Shown: positions 17,658 through 27,321 of the stretch, piece after piece
How positions within the stretch are numbered: the first letter of the stretch is position 1
How the letters are laid out: every line of letters starts with the position of its first letter
DNA from: Planctomycetota bacterium
Lineage (GTDB): Bacteria; Planctomycetota; UBA1135; GCA-002686595
DNA length: 64,000 bases
Assembly (NCBI GenBank): GCA_012959785.1
Contig: DUCM01000021.1
Span: forward strand, 174,442 to 238,441
Reading direction: 5' to 3'
Made by a program: the position numbers and the translations under genes
The notes under the pieces: model-generated
The model's database searches: none
Seen by the model: the letters and a program-made list of their open reading frames with translations, nothing else
What the model was told of the DNA's origin: nothing

Positions 17658-18802
17658 TGGAGGCGCCGGGACGCTTTGACAGCGACACCAGGTTGCTCCT
17701 GCGCATGCCCTCGTGGTTGGGCGATTTCGTCATGGCCGAACCGCACCTTGCCGCTTGCGTGCGGGCCCTGGAGGAAGGCCGTCTGGCGAGCCTCTCGATC
17801 GTGGGGCCGGCGCGCTTTCTTGAGCTCCTGGATGGCACGTGCCATGGCAAGCTGAACGGTGCCGCAGATGGCCGCGAGGGCCCTGTCAGGCGCTTGGGGG
17901 AAGACGGGCCTCAAAGCGCCTGGCGCGGCCACGACGCAGCCCTCTTCCTCGACGGGTCCCTGCGCTCGCTTTGGCGCGCCCGGCAGGCTCGCATCCCCGT
18001 GCGCTGGAGTTGGTACAGCGGCGGTCGCTGGGCCCTCGCCAGTCACGGCCACTGGCCAGCCTGTGCAGGTGGCGCCGAGGCCCTGCACCTTGGCTCTCGG
18101 AGCCCGCTCCTCGGCCCGCGATCGCGGCATCTGCCGCGGCCTTTTGGCGCAAAGTGCGGCGAACTCCTTGGCGCGGCCGGCATCACGCCGGCCTCTCGCG
18201 CTCCCAAATTCAGGCCCACGGCCCGCGGGCTCGAACAGGCTCGCAAGCGCCTGGCAGCCCTGGGCCTAGCCCCGGGCGCACCTTTTTTTGTCCTCGATGT
18301 GAGTGCCCGCGCCAACTCGGCCAAGGCGCCAGCGGCTGAGTTTTGGGCGCTAGTTGTGGAGAGCCTGCAAGCCTCCGGCGCGCCACAGCTGGTGAGTCTC
18401 ACGGCTCCTGGCGAGGAGGGCTGCGGCGCGCAGCTCAAGGAACTCGCGACCGGGGCTGGTGTGCATGTTACCGAACCGCCCCCAGACCTCGCCGAGCTGC
18501 TGGCCCTGGTGAGTCTCGCCGCGGTTTTCTTGGGAGCCGATAGCGGGCCCCGGCACCTCGCTGCTGCGACGGGCACTCCGGCCCTGGTGCTCTTCGGCCC
18601 CAGCGACCGCCGTCACACAGCGGACCATTCCGCTGCCACCCGCGGCTTGAGTGCGCCGGTTCCCTGCGGGCCTTGCCACCACGAGCTTTGCAACCAGTCC
18701 GGGTCGAACCGCCAGGCGTGTTTTTGGAAGATCTCGCCCGTAGCGGTGGCGGCCAGCGCCCTCGAACTCTGGCGCGCTTGCCAAGGGGCGCAGGCGCCCT
18801 GA
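17657..18802 (+). CDS. second GT9 family heptosyltransferase-like protein
   Basis: A 381-residue glycosyltransferase family 9 protein, divergent from the upstream WaaF. The N-terminal R-M-P-S-W-L-G-D-F-V-M motif and the G-A-D-S-G-P-R-H-L donor-binding site are kept. The cysteine cluster near the C terminus, C-G-P-C-H-H-E-L-C, matches the core transferases. It probably adds another core sugar from ADP-heptose. Its middle third is Ala/Arg/Gly-rich and poorly conserved, so linkage and acceptor cannot be predicted. The start codon overlaps the WaaF stop by one base. Confidence 0.8.
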   Translation: MEAPGRFDSDTRLLLRMPSWLGDFVMAEPHLAACVRALEEGRLASLSIVGPARFLELLDGTCHGKLNGAADGREGPVRRLGEDGPQSAWRGHDAALFLDGSLRSLWRARQARIPVRWSWYSGGRWALASHGHWPACAGGAEALHLGSRSPLLGPRSRHLPRPFGAKCGELLGAAGITPASRAPKFRPTARGLEQARKRLAALGLAPGAPFFVLDVSARANSAKAPAAEFWALVVESLQASGAPQLVSLTAPGEEGCGAQLKELATGAGVHVTEPPPDLAELLALVSLAAVFLGADSGPRHLAAATGTPALVLFGPSDRRHTADHSAATRGLSAPVPCGPCHHELCNQSGSNRQACFWKISPVAVAASALELWRACQGAQAP

Positions 18803-18894
18803 ACCCGCTCCAAGCCCGGCCTCAGCTCAAAAAGCGGTGAGGTTTGCCGGCCAGGAAATCTGAATCCTGCCCGCAGAGGGCGTACCCTCTCTCC

Positions 18895-19731
18895 ATGAGC
18901 AATTCCCATCGCCCCCCCGTTTGCGACGACTTTCCGACGAGCGTCCCGACCCTTGAGGAACTCGTCAGTTTGCGCCGCGACGGGCACCTGGTCTGGTTGA
19001 CCATCGAGAGGCCTGAGGTGCTCAATTGCCTGTCGTTCCCGACGCTCAAGCGCTTGCGGCTGTTGCTCGAAGAGCTGCGCGATGACACCTCGATTCGCTG
19101 CCTCTTGATCACCGGCGCCGGAAAACGCGCCTTCTGCGCCGGGGCGGACTTGAAGGAACGCCGCAGCATGCCCAGGGATCTCGTGCCCCACTTTGTGCGC
19201 AACATTCGGGCCCTGATGGATGATGTGGCCTGCATGCCCATGCCCACGGTGGCGGTGGTGGGGGGCTTTGCCTTTGGCGGGGGAACCGAGCTGTTGCTCT
19301 CTTGCGACCTGCGGGTGGCGGATCCCGCCGCCCAGTTCGGCCTGACCGAGACATCCCTGGCCATCATTCCTGGCGCCGGCGGAACCCAACGCCTGCCACG
19401 CCTGATCGGCAAGTCGCGGGCCAAGGATCTCGTGCTCACCGCCCGCCGCGTGGGCGCCGTCGAGGCAGCGGAGATGGGTCTCGTCAACCGCATCTCCGAG
19501 CCCGGCGAGGTGCAGGCCGCGGCCACCCTTCTGGCCGAGGCCATCGCCGCCAACGGTCCCCTGGCCGTGCGCGCGGCCAAGTGCGCCCTCGACGAAGGTG
19601 GCGAATTGGATCTCGCCGCGGGACTCGAAGTCGAGGCCGCCTGCTATCGGACGATCCTCGACACCGAGGACCGTCTCGAAGCCCTGGCCGCCTTCACGGA
19701 AAAACGCAAGCCGCGCTTCGAAGGCCGTTGA
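18895..19731 (+). CDS. enoyl-CoA hydratase/isomerase family protein
   Basis: A 278-residue crotonase. The oxyanion-hole segments A-F-C-A-G-A-D-L-K-E-R (79-89) and G-F-A-F-G-G-G-T-E (124-132) are present, with both catalytic glutamates, E132 and E152. The A-G-A-D-L-K-E-R and G-A-G-G-T-Q-R-L-P-R pairs resemble AU-binding/methylglutaconyl-CoA hydratases of leucine breakdown, though a fatty-acid substrate is also possible. The ATG at 18895 is preferred to an upstream in-frame start at 18844. It lies 92 bp after the heptosyltransferase genes and appears unrelated to them. An acyl-CoA dehydrogenase occurs elsewhere in the window (44594). Confidence 0.88.
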   Translation: MSNSHRPPVCDDFPTSVPTLEELVSLRRDGHLVWLTIERPEVLNCLSFPTLKRLRLLLEELRDDTSIRCLLITGAGKRAFCAGADLKERRSMPRDLVPHFVRNIRALMDDVACMPMPTVAVVGGFAFGGGTELLLSCDLRVADPAAQFGLTETSLAIIPGAGGTQRLPRLIGKSRAKDLVLTARRVGAVEAAEMGLVNRISEPGEVQAAATLLAEAIAANGPLAVRAAKCALDEGGELDLAAGLEVEAACYRTILDTEDRLEALAAFTEKRKPRFEGR

Positions 19732-19746
19732 GCACGGCGCGGCGCG

Positions 19747-20175
19747 TCAGTCGTACCACTCCTCGGTCTCGCGGGCTTCGCGTTCGATGTCTTCGGCTGA
19801 GTGCAAGGGGCCCTGGCCTATGCCCGCGCAGCAGGCCTTGACCGGCCCCTCCCAGCGCGTCCGGTCATCGAGGTTTTCCTGCCAGAAGGGCCAACTCGCG
19901 CACTGCTTGGGGCGCACGGGCCAGATGCTGCAAGAGTTGTCCGCTTGCAGGAAGGTGCAACGCGGCGAGTCGATGCGCAGGATTGCGAGATCCTCCTCGA
20001 GGCCCGTGTACTGCTCCCGAAACTCCTCGGGGTCGAGCTTCAAGAAGCCAGCGATAGCCACGATGTCCGTCTCGGCGAGGTACACGAAAGCGTACTCACC
20101 GTGGGTCTTGCAGCAGTTGCCCGAGCGTTGGCATGAAAACTGTAAGCCTTTGTGGTACCAAGGTTTATGGGGCAT
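19747..20175 (-). CDS. YkgJ family cysteine cluster protein
   Basis: A 142-residue soluble protein of the YkgJ/UPF0153 zinc- or iron-binding family. Conserved cysteines are C-Q-R-S-G-N-C-C near the N terminus, R-C-T-F-L and D-N-S-C-S-I in the middle, then R-P-K-Q-C-A-S-W-P-F-W and a late C-C. The family probably binds a metal, but no reaction is established. It converges with the enoyl-CoA hydratase gene, 15 bp between stops, and is divergent from the sigma54 activator gene, with a 172-bp gap. Confidence 0.85.
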   Translation of the reverse strand: MPHKPWYHKGLQFSCQRSGNCCKTHGEYAFVYLAETDIVAIAGFLKLDPEEFREQYTGLEEDLAILRIDSPRCTFLQADNSCSIWPVRPKQCASWPFWQENLDDRTRWEGPVKACCAGIGQGPLHSAEDIEREARETEEWYD

Positions 20176-20347
20176 TTATCGGCCTGAAAGAGGTGCTGTG
20201 CGGTAACCGAACGGTGGTGGTTGGCTAGTTCGCCTCGGATGGTGCGATTCTGCACAATCCAGCTTCCCGGGGCTCTCCCGTGGGTTATCAGAGCCAGGGC
20301 TACGAGAGCCTCACTCGAGGGCGCGATTCGCTGAAACGAGGCATGCC

Positions 20348-22435
20348 ATGAAGTTGACCATCATTGAAGAGGGTACCCGATCCGAACTCGAGTTCGAGGG
20401 CGATGTGATCAGCATCGGCCGGGCGGTGGACAACGAGATCAGGCTTTCGGAGACCCTCGTGTCGCGCCACCACTGTCGCATCGAGCGGGAGGGCTCCCAA
20501 CACTGGTTGGTCGATCTCGGTTCCTCCAACGGCACTCGAGTTGGCGGTGAGCGGGTGCTGCGGCGGCTGCTCGAGGACGGCGATCAGATCCAGGTGGGCC
20601 AGGCACGGCTGGTGGTGGGGCTTCTTGCAGTCGCGGGCGCTGAGCCATCGCCCGACGAAACCCAGGCCATCTCAGCCGGGGACGGTGCCGCCACGGACTT
20701 CTCCGGCGAAGGCCACGCCACGATCACCGAGGACGCGCGCCGCGAGCGCGACAACCTGCGCGTCTTCGCCTCGATCACCGCCGAGCTGGCGCGGGTCACC
20801 GATCTGTTGCCGCTCCTGCGCCAGATCGTCGACTCCGCCGTGACTTTGGTTGGCGGCGAGCGCGGCTTTCTGCTTATGGGCGAGAGCCTTGCTCTGGAAC
20901 CCGTGGTAACAGAGGAACCGCCCCTGGCCAGCGCCGCCAAGCAGCTCCAGGTATCCGACCTCGCCGTGCGCGTGGCCCGCAGCTTTGACCGTTCGGACAT
21001 TGCCATTCCTCGCTCCCGCCTCTCCATGGGCATCGCCAGCCGCGTGCTCGAAAAGGGCAAGCCGGTGTTGGCCGTGGACGCCGCTCATGATGACCGCTTC
21101 AGTACCATGGCGAGCGTCGAGGACCTGCGTTTGCGTTCGGTCCTGTGTCTGCCGATCCGCATCGAGGAGCGCATCCTGGGCGTGGTGTATGTGGACAACC
21201 GTTTGCAGCACAACGCCTTCAGCGAGAACGATCTCGAACTCGTCGAACTCCTCGCGGGCCAGGCCGCGGTGGCGATCCTGAATGCGCGCCGTGTGGTAGA
21301 GCTGCGCCAGCACAACCAGCGCCTGGCGGCCTCGCGGCTCCAGATTCAGGATCTCAACGAACAACTCGGCCGCAAGCTGCGCGACCAGGGCAGCGCTCTG
21401 GCGGTGGTACGGGCCGAATTGGGACGCGAACGCGGTCGCCACGACTACACCTCCATCGTGGGCGCCAGCGACGGCATGCGCGCGGTCTTCACCCAGTTGG
21501 ACAAGATCACCGAGGCCGAATTGCCGGTCATGATCCAGGGCGAGAGCGGCACCGGCAAGGAACTGATCGCCCGCGCCATCCACTTCAATGGACCCCGCCG
21601 CAACAAGCCCTTCGTCACGGAAAACTGCGCGGCTCTGCCCGAGTCCCTGCTCGAGTCGGAATTGTTCGGCCACGCCCGGGGCGCTTTTACCGGAGCGCAT
21701 CGCGCCAAGAAGGGCCTCTTCGAGCAAGCCGACGGCGGCACCCTGTTCCTCGATGAAGTGGGCGACATGAGCCCCAACATGCAGAAGAAGATGCTGCGCG
21801 CCCTGCAGGACGGCCAGTTCCGGCCCCTGGGGATGGAACGCATGGTCAAGGTCAATGTGCGTCTCTTGACCGCCAGTCACCGCAATCTCGGGGAGATGGT
21901 TCAATCCGGGGAGTTCCGCGAGGATCTTTTCTATCGCGTCAATGTGCTCAATGTTCAACTGCCGGCCCTGCGCGATCGCCGCGACGATGTGCCCTTGCTC
22001 GCCGAGCACCTGCTGGCCAGCGCCGCTCGCGAAGCCGGCAAGCCCGCGCCCCTGATTTCCCACGCAGTCATGACGGCCTTGGTGGCCCACGACTGGCCCG
22101 GCAATGTGCGCGAACTCGAGAACGAGATGCGCCGCCTGGTGGTCATGTCACGGGGCGAGGTGACCCTCGAACACTTATCACCGGCGGTGCGCGAACGGCG
22201 CTCGGCGGGTCTGGCGGCGGAGGCTCTGGCCCGGAACCCTGGCGACATCCGTGCCGCGGTGGCTGATCTGGAAACGCGCTCGATTCAAGCCGCACTGGCC
22301 CAGGCTGGGGGCAACAAGAGCAAGGCCGCGGGCCTCCTGGGCATCAGTCGCTTTGCCTTGCAGCGCAAGCTCGACAAGTACAGCCTGCGTGACACCCATG
22401 AGGGCGAAGATGTCGCTGCTACTGGCGAGTTTTGA
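20348..22435 (+). CDS. FHA-GAF sigma54-dependent transcriptional activator
   Basis: A 695-residue regulator. An FHA phosphothreonine-binding domain is at 1-95, with G-R25, S39-R-H41 and N-G-T near 61. A GAF sensor domain spans 140-315, and a coiled linker 315-345. The AAA+ sigma54 activation domain covers about 365-600, with Walker A G-E-S-G-T-G-K-E (398-405), the sigma54 contact loop G-A-F-T-G-A (445-450) and Walker B L-F-L-D-E (466-470). A Fis-type helix-turn-helix lies at about 655-690. It should open sigma54 promoters in response to a ligand plus a phosphorylated partner. A Ser/Thr kinase two genes downstream is an obvious candidate partner. No sigma54 promoter was recognised in the window. 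Confidence 0.93.
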   Translation: MKLTIIEEGTRSELEFEGDVISIGRAVDNEIRLSETLVSRHHCRIEREGSQHWLVDLGSSNGTRVGGERVLRRLLEDGDQIQVGQARLVVGLLAVAGAEPSPDETQAISAGDGAATDFSGEGHATITEDARRERDNLRVFASITAELARVTDLLPLLRQIVDSAVTLVGGERGFLLMGESLALEPVVTEEPPLASAAKQLQVSDLAVRVARSFDRSDIAIPRSRLSMGIASRVLEKGKPVLAVDAAHDDRFSTMASVEDLRLRSVLCLPIRIEERILGVVYVDNRLQHNAFSENDLELVELLAGQAAVAILNARRVVELRQHNQRLAASRLQIQDLNEQLGRKLRDQGSALAVVRAELGRERGRHDYTSIVGASDGMRAVFTQLDKITEAELPVMIQGESGTGKELIARAIHFNGPRRNKPFVTENCAALPESLLESELFGHARGAFTGAHRAKKGLFEQADGGTLFLDEVGDMSPNMQKKMLRALQDGQFRPLGMERMVKVNVRLLTASHRNLGEMVQSGEFREDLFYRVNVLNVQLPALRDRRDDVPLLAEHLLASAAREAGKPAPLISHAVMTALVAHDWPGNVRELENEMRRLVVMSRGEVTLEHLSPAVRERRSAGLAAEALARNPGDIRAAVADLETRSIQAALAQAGGNKSKAAGLLGISRFALQRKLDKYSLRDTHEGEDVAATGEF

Positions 22436-22465
22436 GCGCTGGGGTCGCTATTCTACGAAGCACCC

Positions 22466-24028
22466 ATGTCTTGCTCTTCCCGCTGCCGCGCCGCTTTCTT
22501 CTGGGCGCTGCTGCTGCTCAGTGGCAGCCTCTCGGCCGACATCCTGCACATGCGCGACGGGCGCAGAATAGAGGGGCAGATCGTGGAGGAGACCGCCCTC
22601 AAGGTGCGCATCAAGACGGGTTTTGGTGTGCTCGAGTTCAAACCCGCCGAGATCGAATCGATCGAGCGCAAAAAGTCCAAACTGCAGGAATTCGAGGAGC
22701 GTTGGGAGGCGGCGACGAACGCCGACAATTTTTTTGCTCTGGGCGAGTGGGCGCAGGCGAAGCGGATGCGCAAGCAGGCCAAGCGCGCCATGCGCCGGGC
22801 CGTGGCCCTCGACCCCCAGCACAAGGGCGCCAATATTGCCCTGGGGTTGGTGGAGTACCGTGGTGAATGGATGCGCCCCGAAGTCCGTGATGAGCGCATG
22901 GCTCGCGATCATGAGAAGCAGATGCGCGAGCGCGGGTTGGTGCTCTACAAGCAGCGTTGGGTGACCCTCGCCGAGGCGCAACAACTGGAAAAAGGCCTCG
23001 TGCTCCACGAAGGTGAGTGGATGACCTTCGAAGTTGCGCAACAGGCCCAGGGTTTGGAGGAGTTTGACGGCGGCTGGATCCCGCGAGCCGAAGCCGTGGC
23101 CCGTCAGAGCGCCCGGGTTGTGGCCCAGCACGCTGGCGAGGAGTTCCGGGTCTTCATTGATCACCAGGCCCTGGTGGCGGGTCCCCTGAAGAACAGCGAG
23201 CTCAAGTCGATCGGCGCTGGCCTGGTCCTCGGTCGCGCCTGGTACGCCGAGATTTTCGGCCCCGCGCCAGGCCTCGAACTATTGGGCGGCCGCCTGGCCG
23301 AGTTCTATGTCTTCCCCCGGGGCAGCGGTGCCTACGCCGCTTCGATCGAAGCGCTCTCCAAGTTGACCGAGACCTTGCCCGAGGGTTGGCTTCCGGTGGC
23401 GCGGGAGTCCCTGGGCTTTTGGTGGTCGGACCCCTTTACGCTCTCCTCCGCCCGACAATCCCACCGCTCGTTTGATGGCCTCCAGGGCCATTGTTACCAC
23501 CATTGGGGCCACATGCTGCTCAACCGCAGGGGCTACGACGGCAGGCTCCTGCCGCCCTGGTACGACGAGGGTCTCGCCTCCCTGGTGGAGTTTCACACCC
23601 ATGGCCGCAATGCCGTTTTCTGCCGGGCACAGACGACCCTATCCACGGGCACCAACGCCGCTCGCGCTACCCTCGGCTTCGATCCCAAACTCGTTCGCGA
23701 AGGCAAGTGGCGCGAGGCATTGCGCCAGGCCCTCGAAGAGAACCGCGTGGCCTCGATCCTGAAACTGAGCCAACTCGACTTCAGCGACCTGACCGTGCTC
23801 GACATCGCCACCAGCATGGGGATCTGCGAGTGGTTGGCGTCTCACGGCGAGAAGGCCTTGCCGCTCTTCCACGGCGTCCTGCGCAAGCTGGCACCCAAGG
23901 TGCCCCTGCGCATCATTCTCAGTGCGGGAAAGAGGGGCGAGGTCTATGACCAGGCCTTCCGCGCCGCCACGGGCAAGAGTTGGCGGGAAGCCGACAAGAG
24001 TTGGAGGCAATGGTTCCTCGCCCGCTGA
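22466..24028 (+). CDS. exported peptidase-like protein with an HHxxH site
   Basis: A 520-residue protein with a signal peptide (hydrophobic core 9-21). Residues 25-70 form a beta-rich segment. A stretch at 130-208 repeats a Y/H/F-x-x-x-W-hydrophobic motif about four times (R-G-E-W-M, K-Q-R-W-V, E-G-E-W-M, G-G-W-I). The C-terminal half resembles planctomycete DUF1570-type gluzincin peptidases, with P-P-W-Y-D-E-G-L-A (E368) downstream of H345-H-W-G-H349. The HExxH glutamate is therefore a histidine, so classical peptidase activity is doubtful. It lies 30 bp after the sigma54 activator gene and overlaps the kinase gene by 19 bp. Family assignment is tentative. Confidence 0.6.
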   Translation: MSCSSRCRAAFFWALLLLSGSLSADILHMRDGRRIEGQIVEETALKVRIKTGFGVLEFKPAEIESIERKKSKLQEFEERWEAATNADNFFALGEWAQAKRMRKQAKRAMRRAVALDPQHKGANIALGLVEYRGEWMRPEVRDERMARDHEKQMRERGLVLYKQRWVTLAEAQQLEKGLVLHEGEWMTFEVAQQAQGLEEFDGGWIPRAEAVARQSARVVAQHAGEEFRVFIDHQALVAGPLKNSELKSIGAGLVLGRAWYAEIFGPAPGLELLGGRLAEFYVFPRGSGAYAASIEALSKLTETLPEGWLPVARESLGFWWSDPFTLSSARQSHRSFDGLQGHCYHHWGHMLLNRRGYDGRLLPPWYDEGLASLVEFHTHGRNAVFCRAQTTLSTGTNAARATLGFDPKLVREGKWREALRQALEENRVASILKLSQLDFSDLTVLDIATSMGICEWLASHGEKALPLFHGVLRKLAPKVPLRIILSAGKRGEVYDQAFRAATGKSWREADKSWRQWFLAR

Positions 24029-27000
24029 GTTCGACGGGCTCTTGGCCCCACATCGCCGGCTACCGCATCGAGGGAGTTCTCGGTAGCGGTGGCACCGGCG
24101 TGGTCTACCGCGCCGTGCAACTCTCGGTGGAACGCGAGGTGGCGCTCAAGGTCATGCACCCGCAACTCTTGCGCAACACCCGTTCGATCCTGCGCCTGCA
24201 AAGGGAAGCTCGCACCGCGGCGCGGCTGACCCATCCCAACTTGATTTCGGCCATCGACATGGGCGAGACCGCCGGCACTTGGTGGTTCGCCATGGAACTT
24301 GTCCACGGCGAGTCCCTCGCAGAACGCCTGGAACGCGGCCGGTTGACCGAGGAGCAGGCCCTGGAGATCTTTATCAAACTCAGCCAGGCCCTCGAGCACG
24401 CCCGCGAGAAGGGCGTGGTGCACCGCGACATCAAGCCCGCCAACATTCTGCTCGAGGAGGATGGCAATCCGCTCCTGGTGGATCTCGGTTTGGCGCGCGT
24501 GGCCGACGATCCGCTCCTGACGCGCAGTGGTGCGACCCTGGGCACACCCCACTACATCAGCCCCGAGCAGGCGCGCAACCCGAGCCTGGCTGACATTCGC
24601 AGCGATCTGTGGTCCCTGGGAGCGACCTTCTTTCACACGGTCTGCGGGCGGCCGCCCTTCGGCGATGGGGCCACAGCTGAGATCCTCTCGGGCGTGCTCT
24701 ACGGCGCCATCGCGAACCCCGCCGAGCTGCGCCCTGAACTCTCCAGCGGTCTCGTGTTGATCCTGCGCAAGTGCCTTTCGCGCGGCCTCGATCGGCGCTA
24801 CCACACGCCCGCCGAGCTGCTGGAAGACCTCTTGAAGGTTCAGGCGGGCAAGGCGCCGGCGATTCGCGCCAGCTCGTTGGAGCCCCTCGATCCCGAGGCG
24901 CACCAGGCGGGACGCGGGCGTTGGTTCCGGCGCGCGGCCCTGGCCGCTCTCGCCCTCGCGGCGCTCTTTGTCTGGCATCCCTGGCGGGCGGAGGAGACCC
25001 TGCCGGAGGCCGAGTTTGTGGCTGCGGACCGGCATTGGCCGGCCCTTTCCAAACTAAAGGCTGATTTCGAGGCGCGAGCCCTCTCCTCGGCCGAAGTCCG
25101 GACGAAACTGGAGAGCCTCAAGGTCGAGATGCCCGCCGGTGCTCTCCCGGAGTGGGAGGCCCTGCGAGTCAGCTTGCACCAACAACTCGAGCGCAGCCTG
25201 CACGACTTCTACGCGGTCAGCGAAACAGAATTCGCACGCCTCATCGAGGCTCACGAGTTCAGCTTCGCCGAGGAGTACATCACAAGTGGGCTGGGGTTCG
25301 AGCTGGCCCTGATCACCGGTTACGCCGGGGCTACCCTGCCCAACGAGCGTGACATCGCGCGCTTCCAGAACTTCAAGCGAATCCGCACGGATAGACTCGC
25401 CGCCCGGCGCCAAGAGGCTCAAGACCTCGCTGCTCGGCATACGGAGCAGTGGGCTCGGAGCGTGCACCTACCACGCATCGAAAGTCTCCTGGCCGCTGGC
25501 GAATGGAACGCGGCGCGGGCCCTCCTGAACCGTGGCGTGCGCGGCCTCAGCGTGGACTCGGGTGCCGATACCCGGGGCCTCGACTTCGCAGACCTTGAGC
25601 ACCTGCTTGCCGACCTGGCTCTCGAACTCGAGATTCGCGCCCAGCGTTTGGAGCTCGACTGGTTTCAACTCGACTCGCGCCACTTGCGGCGGGCCGTGGA
25701 GGAGTTGGCGGCGAGTCTCGCAGCCGCCCTCGAAGCCCGCGCGGAGTTGCGCGTGGGCGAGGCCTTCGAAGAGGGTTTCGAGGGGCTCTTGCAGAGGGCT
25801 GGGTTGACCCTCGATGAGCTGATCCAAGCCCCGGAGCAGCGTTCCCTGGAGGCCTATGAGCGCCGCCAGCGCGAGCTTCTGGAACTCGGGGACGAACTCC
25901 TGGATGCCGATGCAGACGCGCGGCTCGCTGAATGCGAGGAGCTAGCCCAGCCCTACTTCGCCGCCCGGCGCTACGACGACCTGCTCGAATTCTGGCGCGG
26001 CCGTCGTGACGAACCCGTGCTGCAGCCGCGCCACGACACCCTCGCCCTGCGCATCGAAGAGGCCCGGGCACTCGCTGCCTTGCAGCAGCGCATCGTCCTC
26101 TCGGTGTTGGGCCAGGTGGGCCGCGAGATCGCCATTCGGCACGGCGGCATCGAGGTCAGCGGTGAGGTTGAGTCCCTCGGTGATCCCCTTGAGCGCGGCT
26201 TTCGTCTACGGGTCGCAGCCAACTTCACCCGGGACTACGCTCTGCGCGCCGCTCCGGGAGTGTCGGGAGAGGTGCTCGAAACCGGCGCTCTCAAGACTCT
26301 GGCCTGGGAGTACGCCGGTCTGCCCCGTGATCTCGGTCTCTCCATGCAGCTCGCTCTACTCTGTTACTACGAAGGCGACTTCGCCGGCGCCGCAGACCTC
26401 CTCGCTTCAGAGCCCGCGGCGGAAGCCGAAAATCTCTTGGTCTACGACCTCGGCCTGCGGGTGAACCAGGCCCGCGGCGATGCCAAAGCGGTCCTCGCTG
26501 GGCGTCGCGAACAGGCTCGCATTGTCGCCGCGCGCCTGACAGCCAGCGCTTTGCCGGTGGGGGACATGCAGCGCGCGAGCTTGAAGATCGCCAGTTTCCT
26601 GCGAAAGTTCGGCGATGTGATCGACGCTCCCACCCGCGCCCGCTTGGTCGCGCGCCGTGAGGTTCTCGAGGGCGATAACGCGCCTTCGACGCTGGAGGAC
26701 TTTGAAGAGCACTTTGGTGCCGCCAAGATTCGGTTCTGGTCCCGTGATAAGGTCGGCCTCGGATTCTCCTTTGATGACCGCGAGGTGGGTACCTGGCACC
26801 GGGGCGATTGGAAGTTCAATGGCCAAGATAGTTGGCGCAGCCCCCAGGTGGCGAGTCTGAAGGACCTCGAAGGGGCCCGGGTGCCCACCCTGCTCCTGCG
26901 CGATCCCTTGCTCCTCGATCGCGGTACGATGCAGATCATCCTGCGCTTGCGCCAGCCCGCGGACTCACCGCCCAGTCTGCTCATGATCTCGGCTGTGGGC

Positions 27001-27321
27001 TTTCACATCGCCTGCGTCGGTCCCTTGGCCGGTCGGCCACCGCTCCTGCTCGTGGACACGACTTCCCTCGCCGATGTTGCCCTGCGCGCCCGCTCTGGCG
27101 AAGGCCGCCCCTTCGCCGGCCTCGCTGCCGGTGCCGAACACACCCTGGTCCTGCAACTCGCCCGCGCCAGCGGCAAGGCCCGCATCCGAATCAACGCCGT
27201 CGACCTTCAAACAGCTACCCACCTGTCCCCCCGCGACCAACCCCAAAGCGCCAGTCTCTCCCTACGCGCCCTCGAGCCGATCGAACTCATCAGCGTTGAG
27301 ATCGAGGGCACGCGGCGCTAA
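24010..27321 (+). CDS. membrane Ser/Thr protein kinase with large extracytoplasmic region
   Basis: An 1103-residue PknB-type kinase. The catalytic domain (17-285) has the glycine loop G-S-G-G-T-G, the ATP lysine K47, the catalytic H-R-D (D140) and D-L-G in place of D-F-G (158-160). One transmembrane segment lies at about 309-324. The remaining 780 residues face outward and are predicted helical, Ala/Glu/Leu/Arg-rich, with a beta-rich, concanavalin-like end (about 890-1103). The ATG at 24010 has a GGAGG just upstream and lies inside the previous gene; a TTG at 23980 is less likely. It probably senses an envelope signal and phosphorylates a cytoplasmic target, possibly the FHA regulator. Confidence 0.9.
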   Translation: MVPRPLSSTGSWPHIAGYRIEGVLGSGGTGVVYRAVQLSVEREVALKVMHPQLLRNTRSILRLQREARTAARLTHPNLISAIDMGETAGTWWFAMELVHGESLAERLERGRLTEEQALEIFIKLSQALEHAREKGVVHRDIKPANILLEEDGNPLLVDLGLARVADDPLLTRSGATLGTPHYISPEQARNPSLADIRSDLWSLGATFFHTVCGRPPFGDGATAEILSGVLYGAIANPAELRPELSSGLVLILRKCLSRGLDRRYHTPAELLEDLLKVQAGKAPAIRASSLEPLDPEAHQAGRGRWFRRAALAALALAALFVWHPWRAEETLPEAEFVAADRHWPALSKLKADFEARALSSAEVRTKLESLKVEMPAGALPEWEALRVSLHQQLERSLHDFYAVSETEFARLIEAHEFSFAEEYITSGLGFELALITGYAGATLPNERDIARFQNFKRIRTDRLAARRQEAQDLAARHTEQWARSVHLPRIESLLAAGEWNAARALLNRGVRGLSVDSGADTRGLDFADLEHLLADLALELEIRAQRLELDWFQLDSRHLRRAVEELAASLAAALEARAELRVGEAFEEGFEGLLQRAGLTLDELIQAPEQRSLEAYERRQRELLELGDELLDADADARLAECEELAQPYFAARRYDDLLEFWRGRRDEPVLQPRHDTLALRIEEARALAALQQRIVLSVLGQVGREIAIRHGGIEVSGEVESLGDPLERGFRLRVAANFTRDYALRAAPGVSGEVLETGALKTLAWEYAGLPRDLGLSMQLALLCYYEGDFAGAADLLASEPAAEAENLLVYDLGLRVNQARGDAKAVLAGRREQARIVAARLTASALPVGDMQRASLKIASFLRKFGDVIDAPTRARLVARREVLEGDNAPSTLEDFEEHFGAAKIRFWSRDKVGLGFSFDDREVGTWHRGDWKFNGQDSWRSPQVASLKDLEGARVPTLLLRDPLLLDRGTMQIILRLRQPADSPPSLLMISAVGFHIACVGPLAGRPPLLLVDTTSLADVALRARSGEGRPFAGLAAGAEHTLVLQLARASGKARIRINAVDLQTATHLSPRDQPQSASLSLRALEPIELISVEIEGTRR

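Noticed and set aside
20672-22090. 472-codon minus-strand reading inside the sigma54 activator gene
   Set aside because: It is fully antisense to a gene with FHA, GAF and AAA+ motifs. It is His/Gly/Ala-rich and matches no family.
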